Assembly (NCBI GenBank): GCA_020722945.1
Contig: DYJV01000046.1
Span: 1 to 17,923 of the forward strand
DNA: 17,923 nt
DNA from: Candidatus Methylomirabilis sp.
GTDB taxonomy: Bacteria; DYJV01
Reading direction: 5' to 3'
Made by a program: the position numbers and the translations under genes. Shown here one piece after another: positions 17,344 through 17,923 of this stretch; the stretch's first letter is position 1; each line of letters starts with the position of its first letter. Below the pieces are notes generated by a model. That model searched no databases and was not told the origin of the DNA. It worked only from the letters and a program-made list of their open reading frames with translations.

Positions 17344-17748
17344 TTAGTGGGGGGTAACTTGTTGGCTATTGGAGTATTTTTTAAAACAAGATGGGCAAAT
17401 TCCAGATAAAAATATTTCGTGATCTTCAACAATAAAACCCTCTGGTGCGATATTATCCTCTTTTAATGCACAGCCTGGTAATTCAAAAGCCTTATTGCAT
17501 TTACGACAGTGGAAATGATGGTGATGAACTCTATTGGTTCTTTCATACAAATTTCCAAGAAAGGGGTGAGAAATTTTTCTTAGCCATCCAGCATCTATTA
17601 AAATTTTTAAGTTTCTATAAACTGTTGCTTGATTGAGTGATTTGACAAATTTCCGACCCTGCTGAAGAATCTCCTCCACTCCCAAAGGCCTTTCTTGCTG
17701 AATGAATATTTGTTCTAATGCAATTTTTTGGCTGGTTTTCCTTTTCAA
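17344..17748 (-). CDS. Fur-family metal-responsive transcriptional regulator, possibly Zur-like
   Basis: The 134-residue protein has an N-terminal winged helix with the recognition helix [16 protein letters not shown] (41-56) and a C-terminal metal-binding dimerisation domain. That domain has a histidine cluster HHHHFHC (75-81), CxxC pairs C81/C84 and C118/C121 for structural zinc, and further candidate ligands E69, C93 and H110. The RKTSQ...[10 protein letters not shown]-terminus and the His-rich HHHHFxC segment recall Zur-like members more than classical iron Fur, but the metal cannot be fixed. TTG at 17748 is the likely start, with GAGGAG about 10 bases upstream. The convergent TonB receptor preceded by a palindrome is a natural target. 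Confidence 0.88.
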   Translation of the reverse strand: MKRKTSQKIALEQIFIQQERPLGVEEILQQGRKFVKSLNQATVYRNLKILIDAGWLRKISHPFLGNLYERTNRVHHHHFHCRKCNKAFELPGCALKEDNIAPEGFIVEDHEIFLSGICPSCFKKYSNSQQVTPH

Positions 17749-17805
17749 AATATAAAATCTCCTCTTTCGTTTAAAGATTCAAACTTTGGTGTAAATAATT
17801 TTTGT

Positions 17806-17835
17806 ATTATAAAGTAAGCTTTGGTAGAAAAGCAA
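17806..17835 (-). promoter_or_regulatory. Predicted promoter of the Fur-family gene
   Basis: On the minus strand, TTGCTT (17835-17830) and TATAAT (17811-17806) are 18 bases apart, about 60 bases before the TTG start. The -10 is a perfect consensus. The promoter lies inside the large inverted repeat at 17809-17848, so a regulator binding the repeat would block it. Confidence 0.55.
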
Positions 17836-17848
17836 AAGCTTACTTTAT
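17809..17848. repeat. 14-bp perfect inverted repeat around the Fur-family promoter
   Basis: ATAAAGTAAGCTTT (17809-17822) and its exact complement (17835-17848) flank a 12-base loop. It follows, by 3 bases, the stop codon of a partial minus-strand gene, so it may be that gene's terminator hairpin. It also overlaps the -35/-10 region of the Fur-family gene, so it may be an operator. A long T-run after the stem is missing in the minus direction. Confidence 0.75.
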
Positions 17849-17851
17849 TTT

Positions 17852-17923
17852 CTAATTTTGTAATATATACTTCCACTCTGAGATATTTCTTGTTTGGCTA
17901 TCAAAGTTGATACCAACAAGGAA
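17852..17923 (-). CDS. C-terminal end of a gene running off the window, AAA/PD-(D/E)XK-like
   Basis: From the right edge the minus strand stays open for 23 codons and stops at 17852-17854. The reading includes VGINFDSQTRNISEW, which resembles the C-terminal tail (VGINFSxexRNIxEW) of proteins that join an AAA-ATPase-like domain to a PD-(D/E)XK nuclease domain (DUF1703 type). These are often multicopy in bacterial genomes. The tail likeness is from memory, and 23 open codons alone are weak evidence. The inverted repeat just downstream would suit its terminator. Confidence 0.5.
   Translation of the reverse strand, partial: FLVGINFDSQTRNISEWKYILQN

Noticed and set aside
16986-17359. AGTTACCCC and GGGGTAACT as 9-bp inverted ends of a possible small mobile element between receptor and Fur-family genes
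   Set aside because: The repeats lie in or beside the coding ends of both genes, no target-site duplication flanks them, and nothing inside looks element-like.

Overview
The window is an AT-rich bacterial chromosome segment with tightly packed core genes. Three things point to a Gram-negative, menaquinone-respiring, non-proteobacterial organism: futalosine-type menaquinone genes, a membrane pyrophosphatase, and an outer-membrane TonB-dependent receptor. The low GC, protein style and gene content fit Deferribacterota (Calditerrivibrio/Deferribacter-like). That placement is inference, because no rRNA is present.

Layout. (1) Positions 1-46 hold a short double-hairpin repeat cut by the window edge. 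(2) A plus-strand run at 172-5624 encodes a small SAM-methyltransferase-like protein, a MoxR-type AAA+ ATPase, a CoxE-like VWA protein and an unrecognised single-pass membrane protein. It continues with mqnE and mqnC, two radical-SAM enzymes of the futalosine route to menaquinone. (3) A minus-strand run (9081 down to 5668) encodes two half-size nucleoside-recognition (Gate) membrane proteins followed by mutS. (4) Divergent from it is the plus-strand cluster ispE, tRNA-Gln(UUG), prs, rplY, pth and hppA, ending in a strong intrinsic terminator at 14360-14391. The pth frame is broken at a run of ten A residues, although all visible catalytic motifs survive. (5) After about 440 bases without a convincing gene comes a metal-type TonB-dependent receptor, preceded by a perfect 10-bp inverted repeat next to a TTGACA box. 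(6) A Fur-family regulator lies convergently on the minus strand. Its predicted promoter sits inside a 14-bp inverted repeat. At the right edge, the last 23 codons of a minus-strand gene resemble the C-terminus of AAA/PD-(D/E)XK proteins.

How it fits together. The MoxR/VWA pair probably forms a chaperone-like complex acting with the membrane protein downstream. The ispE-prs-rplY-pth block is a housekeeping cluster for isoprenoid, PRPP and translation functions, extended here by an ion-pumping pyrophosphatase. The receptor and Fur-family regulator look like a metal-uptake unit. The receptor resembles OprC/NosA copper channels but appears to lack both methionine ligands of the copper site. No complete, clearly novel system is visible. 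The best leads are the pth frameshift, the receptor with its palindrome and Fur-family neighbour, and the uncharacterised membrane partner of the MoxR/VWA pair.
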